The notes: generated by a model from the sequence alone, not told the origin. Shown: positions 39,159-48,652, counted from the stretch's first letter. The stretch: 64,000 nucleotides of DNA from Tunturiibacter empetritectus (GCF_013410875.1 NZ_JACCCU010000003.1:708404-772403); one strand, 5' to 3'. Made by a program: numbers and translations.

Positions 39159-41702
39159 ATGAGCGGGATCATGCAGGATGTGAAGTATGCGCTGCGACAG
39201 TTGCGAAAGGCGCCGGGATTTACTTTGACAGCAGTTCTGACGCTTGCCCTTGGGATCGGCGCGAACTCCGCGATCTTTACGCTGGTGCATGCGGTGCTGC
39301 TGCAGAATCTTCCCGTTAGCGATCCGAAGGCGCTGGTGCGTCTGGGCGATAAAGATGATTGCTGCGTGATGGGAGGACGGCCCGAGAACGAAGACTACTC
39401 TGTATTTTCCTACGATTCGTATAAACACCTGCGTGATAGTACGCCTGAGTTTGAGCAACTGGCGGCGATGCAGGCGGGTGTAGGTCAGGGTACCCTCACA
39501 GCACAGCGGGGATCGGGCAGCAACTTGTCGAAGGCCTCCTCCGGTGAGTTGGTCTCGGGGAACTACTTTCAAACTTTTGGCCTGCGGCCTTTTGTAGGGC
39601 GGCTTTTGCTGCCGTCCGACGATGTGCCGGGAGCGCCGATGGCTGCGGTGTTGAGCTACAGGGCATGGCAGCGTGATTATGCTATGGATCCGTCCGTGGT
39701 GGGCAGCACCTTCCAATTGAATACGCATCCTGTGACGGTGGTGGGAGTTACGCCACCATCTTTTTACGGCGATCGGATGACTGATACGCCGCCTGATTTT
39801 TATCTTCCATTGGCGATGGATCCGATTCTCGATCCGGGTGCGTTGCTGAATCGTCCCGAGATTAGCTGGCTCTATGTCCTTGGCCGCGTTAAGCCTGGTA
39901 CGCAGATGGGACCACTGCAAGAGAAGATGAGCGGGATGTTGCGTGACTGGCTGGTTCCGCTAAAGTCCTATCAGAACGCGGACGGAAAGAAGGCTCTGCC
40001 GAAGACGCACCTGGTTTTGACGCCAGGTGGAGTGGGGATTGCGAATATGCAGACGGAGTACAGAAGCGGATTGGAGCTTCTGATGGGGATCTCCGGATTG
40101 GTGCTGCTGATTGCCTGTGCGAATATTGCGAATTTGGTTCTGGTGCGTGGAATGGCGCGCCGGGCTGAGACCTCGATTCGGATGGCGCTTGGTGCGGCGC
40201 GAAAGAGAATCATTCGCCAGATGCTGACCGAGAGTGTGGTGCTGGCGTGCCTGGGAGGTGTGGCTGGACTTGTTGTGTCGTATGCAGGGACGCGGATGCT
40301 GTTGGCGCTGGCGTTTCCTGATTCACCGGGTCTGCCGATTCATGCGAGTCCCTCGCTGCCGATGCTGGGATTTGCATTTGGCTTGTCGCTGTTGACTGGG
40401 TTGATCTTTGGGATTGCGCCGGCATGGATTACCTCTCACTCGGAGCCTGCGGAATCTCTTCGCGGCGCGAACCGGTCGACGAGGGACAGCGCTTCTCTGC
40501 TGCAGCGGTCGCTGGTGGTGACGCAGGCTGCGTTGTCGCTGGTGTTGCTTGTGGGCGCTGGTCTGTTGACGAGAAGTCTGAATAAGCTCGAGCATCAAAA
40601 TTTTGGATTGCAGACAGAGAATCGCGTGGTAATCCATATCAGTCCGGATAATGCGGGTTATAAACCGGATCAGTTGCAGGCTCTCTATGGAGAGATACAG
40701 GAACGCTTCCGGGCGTTGCCGGGAGTCGAACGGGTGGGGTTGTCGCTTTACACTCCGCTTGAAGGAGATAACTGGGGCGAGGGTGTAACGATACAGGGAC
40801 GTCCTGAGCCTGGACGGAACGATCACGTTGGCGCATCGTGGGACCGTGTGACGCCGGATTTCTTCCAGGTGATCGGGCAACAGGTTTTGCGTGGGCGCGG
40901 AATTACTGATCAAGATACCGGGACTTCGCCGATGGTGGCCGTTGTGAATGAGACGTTCGTGAAGAAGTTCTTTCCGAATGGGGAAGACCCGATTGGCATT
41001 CACTTCGGCTTGGACGGTGTGAAGAGTGCGGGGGAGATAGAGATTGTCGGCGTGGTGTCAGATGTGAAGTATGTGGATCCGCGTGAGGCTGTTCGGCCTA
41101 TGTATTTTCGGCCGTTTTTGCAACATGCTCCACTGTCTGACAATCAGGATGTGAGGTCGCTCTTCGCAGGGGCGATCATGCTGCAGATGCGTGGCCCTTC
41201 GGAGGGATTGGAGGCGCAGGTGCGACGGACACTTGCGAATATCAATCCGAATCTGACCGTGGTTAACTTCAATACCTTCGGCGGTCAGATTGAGGGCCAG
41301 TTTAATCAGGATAAGTTGATTGCGCGGCTGACGCTGCTGTTTGGCGTGTTAGCGCTGGTGCTGGCTTCGGTCGGTCTGTATGGTGTGACGGCTTATACGG
41401 TTGCGCGGCGAACGCCTGAGATTGGGATACGGATGGCACTAGGCGCTGGACGCGGCAGCGTGGTGAGCATGGTGTTGCGTGAGGCCATGTTGCAGGCCGG
41501 GATTGGGCTTGCCATCGGATTGCCTGTTGCGTTGTTGTGCGTGCGCTTTTTGAAGACGCAACTGTATGGAACGGGCGGGCAGGATCCTCTGGTCCTTGCG
41601 GGAGCGGTTTTAGTGCTGATCGTTTCTGCATGCGTTGCGGGGCTTATCCCGGCGCGGCGTGCGGCTTCGACTGATCCGGTCAAAGCGTTGAGGACGGAGT
41701 AA
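39159..41702 (+). CDS. Duplicated-type MacB/FtsX ABC permease (ADOP-like)
   Basis: 847 residues. It opens MQDVKYALRQLRKAPGFTLTAVLTLALGIGANSAIFTLV (the Acidobacterial DUF-type leader of these permeases), then a MacB-type periplasmic core, an FtsX-like block (ELLMGISGLVLLIACANIANLVLVRGMARRAETSIRMALGAARKRIIRQML) around residue 310, a second core and a second FtsX block near the C-terminus (LLFGVLALVLASVGLYGVTAYTVARRTPEIGIRMALGAG). Two core/FtsX units in one chain are the hallmark of the permeases I know as ADOP. By family these join a MacA-type adaptor and TolC to expel drugs or peptides. 186 bp before it is non-coding. Confidence 0.9.
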   Translation: MSGIMQDVKYALRQLRKAPGFTLTAVLTLALGIGANSAIFTLVHAVLLQNLPVSDPKALVRLGDKDDCCVMGGRPENEDYSVFSYDSYKHLRDSTPEFEQLAAMQAGVGQGTLTAQRGSGSNLSKASSGELVSGNYFQTFGLRPFVGRLLLPSDDVPGAPMAAVLSYRAWQRDYAMDPSVVGSTFQLNTHPVTVVGVTPPSFYGDRMTDTPPDFYLPLAMDPILDPGALLNRPEISWLYVLGRVKPGTQMGPLQEKMSGMLRDWLVPLKSYQNADGKKALPKTHLVLTPGGVGIANMQTEYRSGLELLMGISGLVLLIACANIANLVLVRGMARRAETSIRMALGAARKRIIRQMLTESVVLACLGGVAGLVVSYAGTRMLLALAFPDSPGLPIHASPSLPMLGFAFGLSLLTGLIFGIAPAWITSHSEPAESLRGANRSTRDSASLLQRSLVVTQAALSLVLLVGAGLLTRSLNKLEHQNFGLQTENRVVIHISPDNAGYKPDQLQALYGEIQERFRALPGVERVGLSLYTPLEGDNWGEGVTIQGRPEPGRNDHVGASWDRVTPDFFQVIGQQVLRGRGITDQDTGTSPMVAVVNETFVKKFFPNGEDPIGIHFGLDGVKSAGEIEIVGVVSDVKYVDPREAVRPMYFRPFLQHAPLSDNQDVRSLFAGAIMLQMRGPSEGLEAQVRRTLANINPNLTVVNFNTFGGQIEGQFNQDKLIARLTLLFGVLALVLASVGLYGVTAYTVARRTPEIGIRMALGAGRGSVVSMVLREAMLQAGIGLAIGLPVALLCVRFLKTQLYGTGGQDPLVLAGAVLVLIVSACVAGLIPARRAASTDPVKALRTE

Positions 41703-41747
41703 CAGAGAGACGCGACTATCGCGATTTGAGCCAACAGAAGTTTGTCG

Positions 41748-42467
41748 ATGGAGCAAAGAATGATTGAGTTGAAACAGCTGGAGCGTAGTTATAAGACGGG
41801 TCACACCGAGACGTGGGTTCTGCGACGAATCAATCTCACCATCCGAGAAGGTGAATTTGTAACCGTGATGGGTCCGTCTGGAGCGGGCAAGTCTTCGCTG
41901 TTGAATGTGTTGGCGATGCTGGACGATCAATGGAGGGGAGAGTTTTACTTTGCAGGCGATGCTGTTCATGCGATGAATCGCAAACAGAGGGCCGAACTGG
42001 CACGGCGACGAATTGGGATGGTGTTTCAGAGCTATCACCTGCTGGATGATCTGACGGTGGCGGAGAATATCGATCTGCCGCTGTCTTACAAAGACATTCC
42101 GAAGTTGGAGCGGCAGGCACTCGTTGCGGATACTTTGGACCGCTTCAACATTGTGGGGAAGAAGGATCTGTTTCCGAACCAGCTCTCTGGCGGGCAACAG
42201 CAGTTGGTGGGCATTGCGCGAGCAGTGATTCACAAGCCGGATCTTTTACTGGCCGATGAGCCGACGGGGAATCTGCACTCGGAGCAGGCCAAGGAGATTA
42301 TGCAGTTGTTTCGCAGATTGAATGAAGAGGGAACGACAGTGGTGCAGGTGACGCATTCGGAGACAAACGCAGAGTATGGCTCGCGGACGATTGAGTTGCG
42401 AGATGGATGGCTCTCTAGAGATACGGCGGGACTTGTAGCGGCTGAAGGAACGGGGGTACGGGCGTGA
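41748..42467 (+). CDS. ABC transporter ATP-binding protein, second of two
   Basis: About 239 residues. Walker A MGPSGAGKSSL, Q-loop MVFQSYH, signature QLSGGQQQLVGIARA, Walker B LLLADEPTGNL, and H-loop QVTHS. ATG 41,748 is chosen; TTG 41,742 and ATG 41,760 are other possibilities. It overlaps the TolC gene by GTGA. The ordering permease-ATPase suggests this is the partner of the full permease, leaving the first ATPase (37,954) to the truncated one or to both. Confidence 0.94.
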   Translation: MEQRMIELKQLERSYKTGHTETWVLRRINLTIREGEFVTVMGPSGAGKSSLLNVLAMLDDQWRGEFYFAGDAVHAMNRKQRAELARRRIGMVFQSYHLLDDLTVAENIDLPLSYKDIPKLERQALVADTLDRFNIVGKKDLFPNQLSGGQQQLVGIARAVIHKPDLLLADEPTGNLHSEQAKEIMQLFRRLNEEGTTVVQVTHSETNAEYGSRTIELRDGWLSRDTAGLVAAEGTGVRA

Positions 42468-44374
42468 GAGGAAGTTCTTCACTGCTGCGGTGCTTCGGCC
42501 TGGTTGTGTTGCTGGAGATGCCTTTGCTGGCGCAGGTGCAACAGGCTACTGTGGCCCAGACCCCAGCGCCGGCGCAACCTGCGTTGCGGCTGGATATTCC
42601 GCACTCTGATAACCCGCTGAATACGTACCGGGCTTCCCTGGTGCCGAAGCCGAATCTGGCGAACTCGCCACGGATCGACGCGCTGGTGAAGGACGGAGTT
42701 CTTGAGCTGAGTTTGAAGGATGCGATCTCACTGGCTCTGGAGAACAATCTTGACCTTGCGATTGCTCGATACAACATTCCAATTGCTGCTGCGGACGTTT
42801 TGCGCACGCAGGCGGGCGGATCGTTTCGCGGAGTCAACACGGGGGTGGTGCAGAATACTCCGGGAGGCGGTGTAGGTGGCTTTGGCTCAGGCTCGAGTGG
42901 GGCTGGCGCTGGTGGCACCTCGGGAGGCGCTGGTGGTGCTGGCTCGGGTGCATCGGGCCTTGTCTCGTCGACGCTTGGTGCGGGTACGAACGTCTCCTCG
43001 TATGATCCTGCGATCACGGGAACGTTTAGTATCGAGCATTATGCGCAGCCGTTGTCGAATACGATCGTGTATGGAGTTCCGCAGCTCCAGCAGAATACGA
43101 CGACGGGAAATGTTGGGTATGCTCAGGCTTTTCCTACGGGGACTTCAATCTCGGCGGTCTTCGATAATAGTCGCGGAACGACGAACAGTCCGGAGAGCTT
43201 TCTCAATCCTAACCTGAACTCTTACTACCACTTTGCGATTCAGCAGCAGCTGCTTGCGGGCTTTGGACTTGGGCCGAACCTGCGGTTTTTGCGGATCGCC
43301 AAAAACAATCAGCGGATTTCGGATGAGGCGTTCAAGTTGCAAGTCGTGACGACGGTGACCCAGATTGCGAATATGTACTGGGATCTGGTGGCCGCGTACG
43401 AAGATGAAGGCGTCAAGAGCCGCTCGCTTGAGTTTGCCCGCCAGGCGCTGGAGAGTGGGCGCAAGCAGCTGGCGCTGCAAGCGATTCCTGCGATGGATGT
43501 GATGAAGGATGAAGCGGAAGAGGCTAGTCGAGAGCAGGATTTGACGATTGCGAAGACGACATTGCAGTTTCAGGAGTTGCTGATCAAGAATGCGCTGACG
43601 AAGAATCTGGACGATCCGATTCTGGAGGCGATGCCGGTGCGGCCGACCGATCAGAGCGCGATGGCGGACACGACTCCGCAGGGACCGACGGAAGATATGG
43701 CGGCGCGGGCGCTGAAGGATCGGCTGGAGTTGGGGGAGTCTGATATTGATCTTGAGAACAGACGACTGAGCCGGGATGCGGCGCGTAACGCTTTGCTGCC
43801 TACGGTTGCATTGACTGCCTACTACGGCGGCTCGGGTCTGGCTGGGTTGCAAAATCCTGCGTCGGGCACGATCTCAACTAAGCCCCTTGACTTTGGCGGA
43901 GCGGTGCAGACGGCTTTTAATAACAGCGCTCCTGACTATTATGTCGGGCTGACGGTTAATATTCCTCTGCGAAATCGAGTGGCGAAGTCGGACCAGTATC
44001 GCGCGGAGCTGGAGACGAGGCAGTCGGAGCTGAGGTTGCAGCAGTTGAAGAAGCAGATTCGGATTGAAGTTCGAAACGCGCAATATGCGCTGGAGCAGAG
44101 TGAGGCGCGGGTAGTTTCGGCGCGCAAAGGACGCGATCTGGCACAGAAGACCTTCGACATCACCGCCAAAGAGCAAGAGCTGGGTGCGGGGTCAAACTAT
44201 CAGACTCTCACGGCGCGGCGCGATCTGGCAGCGGCGGAGTCTACACTGGTCGCGGCGATGACAGCGTATCAAAAGGCTAAGATTGAAGTGGATCGCGCCG
44301 TCGGCTCGACATTAGAAGCAAATGATATTTCGATAGAATCGGCGAAGACGGGTATAGCCCCGAGTGGGCAGTAG
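42464..44374 (+). CDS. TolC-family outer-membrane efflux protein
   Basis: 636 residues, starting at a GTG overlapping the previous stop. Signal peptide LLRCFGLVVLLEMPLLAQVQQ. Two OEP-type repeats with long helices; conserved blocks such as LKDAISLALENNLDLAIARYNIPIAAADVLRTQAGG, LQVVTTVTQIANMYWDLVAAYEDEGVK, SLEFARQALESGRKQL, QALLELRLQQLKKQIRIEVRNAQYALEQSEARV. An insert of about 45 Gly/Ser/Ala residues (around 130-175, GGVGGFGSGSSGAGAGGTSG) is unusual for TolC. It is the outer-membrane exit duct of this operon. Confidence 0.92.
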   Translation: MRGSSSLLRCFGLVVLLEMPLLAQVQQATVAQTPAPAQPALRLDIPHSDNPLNTYRASLVPKPNLANSPRIDALVKDGVLELSLKDAISLALENNLDLAIARYNIPIAAADVLRTQAGGSFRGVNTGVVQNTPGGGVGGFGSGSSGAGAGGTSGGAGGAGSGASGLVSSTLGAGTNVSSYDPAITGTFSIEHYAQPLSNTIVYGVPQLQQNTTTGNVGYAQAFPTGTSISAVFDNSRGTTNSPESFLNPNLNSYYHFAIQQQLLAGFGLGPNLRFLRIAKNNQRISDEAFKLQVVTTVTQIANMYWDLVAAYEDEGVKSRSLEFARQALESGRKQLALQAIPAMDVMKDEAEEASREQDLTIAKTTLQFQELLIKNALTKNLDDPILEAMPVRPTDQSAMADTTPQGPTEDMAARALKDRLELGESDIDLENRRLSRDAARNALLPTVALTAYYGGSGLAGLQNPASGTISTKPLDFGGAVQTAFNNSAPDYYVGLTVNIPLRNRVAKSDQYRAELETRQSELRLQQLKKQIRIEVRNAQYALEQSEARVVSARKGRDLAQKTFDITAKEQELGAGSNYQTLTARRDLAAAESTLVAAMTAYQKAKIEVDRAVGSTLEANDISIESAKTGIAPSGQ

Positions 44375-44391
44375 CGCAGGAGCAGGACATC

Positions 44392-45798
44392 ATGTTGGCG
44401 GAGCGGATGGATAAGAAGGAGTCGGGTGCGGAAGATGCGGAGGCGTCGTGCAGGCTCCTGATTGCAGATGACCAGCCACATATTCTGGAGGCGCTGCGGC
44501 TGCTGCTGAAGCCGGAGGGGTACCAGTTGGAGATGGTGCGAACGCCTGCGCTGGTGCTGGACGCGCTTGCGCATGAGAGCTTCGACGGCGTGTTGATCGA
44601 TCTGAACTACACGCGGGATACGACCTCGGGCCAGGAGGGTTTGGATCTCGTGACGCGGGTGAAGGAGATCGATGCGCAGCTGCCGGTAGTTGTGATGACG
44701 GCGTGGGGCAATATCGATCTTGCGGTGGAGGCGATGCGGCGCGGCGCGGGAGACTTCATTCAGAAGCCGTGGGAGAATGCGCGGTTGCTGAGTATTTTGC
44801 GGACGCAGATGGAGTTGCACCGGAGTCAGAAAAAAATGCGGTGGCTCGAGGCGGAGAATCGCATTCTGCGTGCTCCCGGGGCGCCGGACTTCATCGCTGC
44901 GGCGGCTTCGATGAGGCCAGTGCTGGAGACGATGGCGCGGGTCGGTCCGTCGGACGCAAACGTGTTGATAACTGGGGAGCATGGCACGGGGAAGGAGGTT
45001 GTGGCACAGACGCTGCATCGCTTGTCCTCGCGTGCAGAGCGAACGCTGGTGGCGGTGAATACAGGGGCGCTGCCTGAGGGAACCTTCGAGAGCGAGTTGT
45101 TCGGCCATGTGAGAGGGGCTTTCACCGATGCTCGAACGGACCGCATCGGGCGATTCGAATTGGCGAGCGGCGGGACGCTTTTTCTTGATGAGATTGCGAA
45201 TATTCCGGTGCGGCAGCAGGCGAAGTTGTTGCGCGTGCTTGAGACCGGTGAACTGGAACGGGTGGGCTCTTCGAAGACGCAGAAGGTGGATGTGCGGATG
45301 CTTTCTGCGACTAATGCGGATCTACGAGCGGAGTGTGCGGCTGGACGCTTTCGGGAGGATCTGTTGTTTCGGTTGAACACGGTCGAGATTAGTCTGCCGC
45401 CGTTGCGGGAGCGGCGTGAGGATATTCCGGCGTTGGCGGGGCACTTTATGGCGCGATACGCTGAACGATATCGAAGGCAGATTCAGGGTCTGGAGCCAGC
45501 CACGCTTCAGATGATGTTGCAGTATGGGTGGCCCGGCAACGTGCGCGAGTTGGATCACACGATTGAACGGGCGGTCTTGATGGCTCGGGGGACGCTGATT
45601 GAGCCCGCGGATCTAGGACTGAATACGCAACAGCGGGGCTCGGCGCAGAGCATGGATGATATGAGCCTTGAGGCGGTTGAGGCAATTCTGATTCGCAAGG
45701 CGCTTGCCCGCGCAGGTGGTAATGTGAGCCATGCGGCCGATGCGCTTGGATTGAGCAGGGGAGCGCTTTATCGCCGTATCGAAAAGTATGGTCTCTGA
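44392..45798 (+). CDS. Sigma-54-dependent NtrC-type response regulator
   Basis: 468 residues. Receiver domain (IADDQPHILEALRLLL; the phospho-acceptor Asp is in VLIDLNYTRD; VVVMTAWGN and IQKPW follow), AAA+ central domain (ITGEHGTGKEVVAQTLHR as Walker A; TLFLDEIANIPVRQQAKLLRVLETGE as Walker B and Sensor region), and a Fis-type HTH (LARAGGNVSHAADALGLSRGALYRRIEKYGL). The sigma-54 contact loop reads GAFTDA rather than GAFTGA, a single change. By family it is activated by the histidine kinase encoded 11 bases into its 3' end. Targets are probably the operon's own efflux genes. I did not find a convincing -24/-12 promoter upstream of them. Confidence 0.93.
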   Translation: MLAERMDKKESGAEDAEASCRLLIADDQPHILEALRLLLKPEGYQLEMVRTPALVLDALAHESFDGVLIDLNYTRDTTSGQEGLDLVTRVKEIDAQLPVVVMTAWGNIDLAVEAMRRGAGDFIQKPWENARLLSILRTQMELHRSQKKMRWLEAENRILRAPGAPDFIAAAASMRPVLETMARVGPSDANVLITGEHGTGKEVVAQTLHRLSSRAERTLVAVNTGALPEGTFESELFGHVRGAFTDARTDRIGRFELASGGTLFLDEIANIPVRQQAKLLRVLETGELERVGSSKTQKVDVRMLSATNADLRAECAAGRFREDLLFRLNTVEISLPPLRERREDIPALAGHFMARYAERYRRQIQGLEPATLQMMLQYGWPGNVRELDHTIERAVLMARGTLIEPADLGLNTQQRGSAQSMDDMSLEAVEAILIRKALARAGGNVSHAADALGLSRGALYRRIEKYGL

Positions 45799-47203
45799 AG
45801 ATCCAGACGGGAAGAGATCCAGCGGCAACTCGAGGCTGACCCGCATGCCGCTGGGGCGATCGGGGCGGCGAGTGAGCTTCGAGAAGCGATTGCGCCTTTG
45901 GCTTTGCCTTCCCGGGCTGCCGATGCTGGTGTTGTGCTGGCTTCCGTTGCGGCATCATTCGGTGGATGTTCTTCTGCAAAGTATCGTTCTGCTGAGTCTT
46001 GCGCTGGGATGGATCTTTGCGGTCTCCGTTTTAATGGAGCAGATTGTTCGTCCGCTGCAGACGCTGGCGAACGTCGTGGCTGCGTTGCGCGAGGACGACT
46101 TTTCTTTCCGGGCTCGCGGAGGGCAGAGAAACGACGCTATGGGGGATTTGGCGCTTGAGATCAATCGTCTCGCGGGAATGCTGCAGGGGCAACGTGCAAG
46201 CGCGTTAGAAGCAATGGCGTTGGTGGAACGCGTTATGGAGTCAATGCAGTCGCCGGTGCTCGCGTTTGATCCCGAGGGTCGATTGAAGTTGCTGAACGCC
46301 GCAGGGGAGCATGCGTTTGGGTTGCAGGTTCAGACGGCGCTCGGTCACTCGGCTGTGGGGTTGAAGTTGGACCAGCTGCTTGATGTAGCGGACGAAGAGG
46401 TCATGTCGCTGGGTAGCGGGCAACAGTCGGTGCGATGGGTGGTGAAGAGGACTGGCTTCCGGCTGCGCGGCGTGCCGCATACGTTGTTTGTGCTGTCGGA
46501 TGTGAGCGCTGCTTTGCGGGAGGAGGAGCGGATTGCGTGGGAGAGGTTGATTCGGGTGCTGGGACACGAGATCAATAATTCGCTGACGCCTATCAAGTCG
46601 ATTGCGGGGAGTCTGCGTGGCCGTCTTGCGGCTTTGGGGAGTGCATCTGGCGAGAGTGCTGATTTTGAGAGGGGCCTCGAGGTTATCGAGAATCGCTCCG
46701 AGTCGCTGAACCGGTTTCTGCAGGCGTACCGTCAGTTGATGGGCCTGCCGGCACCGCGGCTGGCCCCGGTCTCTGTGGCGACTTTGGCGCAGAGGGCGGC
46801 ATTACTGGAGAGGCGAGTTGCAGTGACGGTGGAAAGTGCGGCAGAGGTTGTCGTGCAGGTGGATGCCGATCATATCGAACAGGCGCTGATTAATCTGGTT
46901 CGCAACGCAGCCGATGCTGCGCTTAGTCCAGATCATGCTGGTGGAGGCGATCCCCATGTCAAGATCGTCTGGGCGACGGTTGGTTCGGAGGTTGTGATTG
47001 GGGTGGTGGACAATGGTCCTGGGCTGACGAACGCGGGCAATCTGTTTGTTCCGTTTTATACAACGAAGCCAGGGGGGACAGGGATCGGTCTGGTTCTCGC
47101 GCAACAGATTGCACAGGCGCATCGGGGATCGGTGCAGTTGGCTAACCGTACCGACGGTCACACGGGGTGCAGGGCCGACCTTCGGTTGCCGCTTGCCGGA
47201 TGA
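45788..47203 (+). CDS. NtrY-type sensor histidine kinase
   Basis: 471 residues. Starts 11 bp before the end of the regulator gene, so the two are translationally coupled. Two membrane segments (LCLPGLPMLVLCWLPL and LQSIVLLSLALGWIFAV), a HAMP domain (VRPLQTLANVVAALRED), a PAS-like region (PVLAFDPEGRLKLLNAAGEHAFGLQVQ), the HisKA phospho-acceptor VLGHEINNSLTPIKSIAGSL, and an HATPase_c domain (INLVRNAADAAL; VIGVVDNGPG; FVPFYTTKPGGTGIGLVLAQQI). The short periplasmic part suggests it senses something in or near the membrane rather than a large soluble ligand. Confidence 0.93.
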   Translation: MVSEDPDGKRSSGNSRLTRMPLGRSGRRVSFEKRLRLWLCLPGLPMLVLCWLPLRHHSVDVLLQSIVLLSLALGWIFAVSVLMEQIVRPLQTLANVVAALREDDFSFRARGGQRNDAMGDLALEINRLAGMLQGQRASALEAMALVERVMESMQSPVLAFDPEGRLKLLNAAGEHAFGLQVQTALGHSAVGLKLDQLLDVADEEVMSLGSGQQSVRWVVKRTGFRLRGVPHTLFVLSDVSAALREEERIAWERLIRVLGHEINNSLTPIKSIAGSLRGRLAALGSASGESADFERGLEVIENRSESLNRFLQAYRQLMGLPAPRLAPVSVATLAQRAALLERRVAVTVESAAEVVVQVDADHIEQALINLVRNAADAALSPDHAGGGDPHVKIVWATVGSEVVIGVVDNGPGLTNAGNLFVPFYTTKPGGTGIGLVLAQQIAQAHRGSVQLANRTDGHTGCRADLRLPLAG

Positions 47204-47328
47204 CGCTGGTCGAGGTTCCCTGCTCCTGGAGGTGCTGTATTGCTCTTTTAACGATGGTGGAAGGAAAGAAGGTATGCCAAAAGCTCGTTCGCCGTGCAAA
47301 ATAGCACAGGATTAGAACGAGGTGAAGG

Positions 47329-48186
47329 ATGGCTTGTAAGGTGGAAGAGCTGAGACAGATTCCTCTATTTGCGCTGCTCGACGAGGAGGAGATAGGGGTG
47401 CTGGCTGCACAGGTGGAGATCAAAAAGTTTGCAGCACGCCAACGCATCTACAAGCTGGGCGAACCTGGAAAACATGCTTATGTGATGATGTCTGGCGTGG
47501 TGCGGGTGACGACGGTGGATCGCGATCACCAGGAGGTGCTGGTGGATGAGCCGCATGATGGCGAGTTCTTCGGCTTTGCTTCGATGCTGGAGGATACGCC
47601 CCACCAGACGACGGCATTGGCGATCGAAGAGACGACCTGCGTTGAGGTGAGTCGTGACGATATCGCCGCGCTGCTGCAGCAGAAGCCTATGGCGGGGATG
47701 GACATGCTGACAGTAGTGAGCCGCCAATTTCATGCGTCCCAGGAGTTGGTGCGGCTTCGAGCCAATCGCAACTCGAATGATGTGATCGAAGAGGAGATGA
47801 GTTTTGGGGACCGCATAGCCGACACGGTCGCACGATTCGGTGGATCATGGACGTTTATCATCTTATTTGGAGCTGTGCTCCTGGTTTATGCTGCGGCGAA
47901 CATCGTTCTAAGAGGCAGAGCATGGGATCCCTATCCGTTTATTTTGCTCAATCTGTTTCTGTCAATGCTGGCCGCCATCCAGGCTCCAGTGATTATGATG
48001 AGTCAGAATCGTCAGGACACGAAAGACCGGGTTCGCGGTGAGTTGGACTACGATGTGAATCTTCGTGCTGAGTCCGAGATTCAAAACCTGTCGGGCAAAC
48101 TGAATATGCTGACGGAGAAGATCGGCGACGTTGACGATCTTTTGCGGGAGCACTTGAAGCTGAAGGAACACCTGCCTGGAAGATAG
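47329..48186 (+). CDS. Degenerate cyclic-nucleotide-binding domain fused to a DUF1003 membrane domain
   Basis: 285 residues. Residues about 5-125 form a Crp-like cNMP barrel (LDEEEIGVLAAQVEIKKFAARQRIYKLGEPGKHAYVMMSGVVRVTT, GEFFGFASMLEDTPHQTTALA). In the phosphate-binding cassette the Glu of GE-x and the Arg that holds the cyclic phosphate are not at their usual places (FGF for GE; HQTTAL where R-S-A is usual). Residues about 155-285 match DUF1003: GDRIADTVARFGGSWTFIILFG, AWDPYPFILLNLFLSMLAAIQAPVIMMSQNRQDTKDR, followed by a coiled tail. There is no HTH, so it is membrane-bound, not a DNA binder. It sits upstream of kdp. Role unknown. Confidence 0.82.
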   Translation: MACKVEELRQIPLFALLDEEEIGVLAAQVEIKKFAARQRIYKLGEPGKHAYVMMSGVVRVTTVDRDHQEVLVDEPHDGEFFGFASMLEDTPHQTTALAIEETTCVEVSRDDIAALLQQKPMAGMDMLTVVSRQFHASQELVRLRANRNSNDVIEEEMSFGDRIADTVARFGGSWTFIILFGAVLLVYAAANIVLRGRAWDPYPFILLNLFLSMLAAIQAPVIMMSQNRQDTKDRVRGELDYDVNLRAESEIQNLSGKLNMLTEKIGDVDDLLREHLKLKEHLPGR

Positions 48187-48652
48187 CAGCAGGGATAGAT
48201 GGCGAATTTCGATTGCATGGGCTCTCGACGTATTAAGGCTCTGTTCCGAATCGGTCTGGTGGAGATCTGCTGGAGGAGAGCATAAGGTGCAGTCTTCGTG
48301 CAGGGGCCTTCGCTCGCGCAAATCCACGCACTTTAGCCCATTCCATTGCAGCAATCAACATGTCGAGCTAACTGTGCTTCAGTTCGCAGCGGATCTCTTT
48401 ATCTGCTGGTACGACTCGTGCTGAATGGGTGATGGCAGATCAAATTTAAACCGCGAAGAGATGCAGTCTGAGGCCCTCCTTGTCGCCCTTACGGCGCATA
48501 TGACTTCTTTATGGCCTTTCTACGTCTTCTTTATGTGCCGACTGCTTGAATGGTGATTGACGCGGGAGCTCGGAAACCTTCATGGCGTGCTGAGACGTGA
48601 TCGATCTCCTGCGACGAATTTGCATGCAATAGCTTCAGTTGGAGGCAGGACT
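48187..48652. other. 466-bp intergenic region before the kdp operon
   Basis: No convincing coding sequence. I looked for ydaO-type (c-di-AMP) riboswitch features, which often regulate K+ uptake genes, and saw none. The clearest structure is a pair of 10-bp direct repeats at 48,504-48,535, listed separately. The last 16 bases hold GGAGG before the small-peptide start. Confidence 0.55.
48504..48535 (+). promoter_or_regulatory. Direct repeat CTTCTTTATG x2, 22 bp apart
   Basis: CTTCTTTATG at 48,504-48,513 and again at 48,526-48,535. The 22-bp phase puts both on one face of the helix, as for a tandem response-regulator site. They lie about 120 bp upstream of the kdp start codons. A KdpE-like regulator is the obvious candidate but is not in the window. 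Confidence 0.4.

Noticed and set aside
48187..48652. c-di-AMP (ydaO) riboswitch before kdp
   Set aside because: No recognisable conserved core was found by eye.
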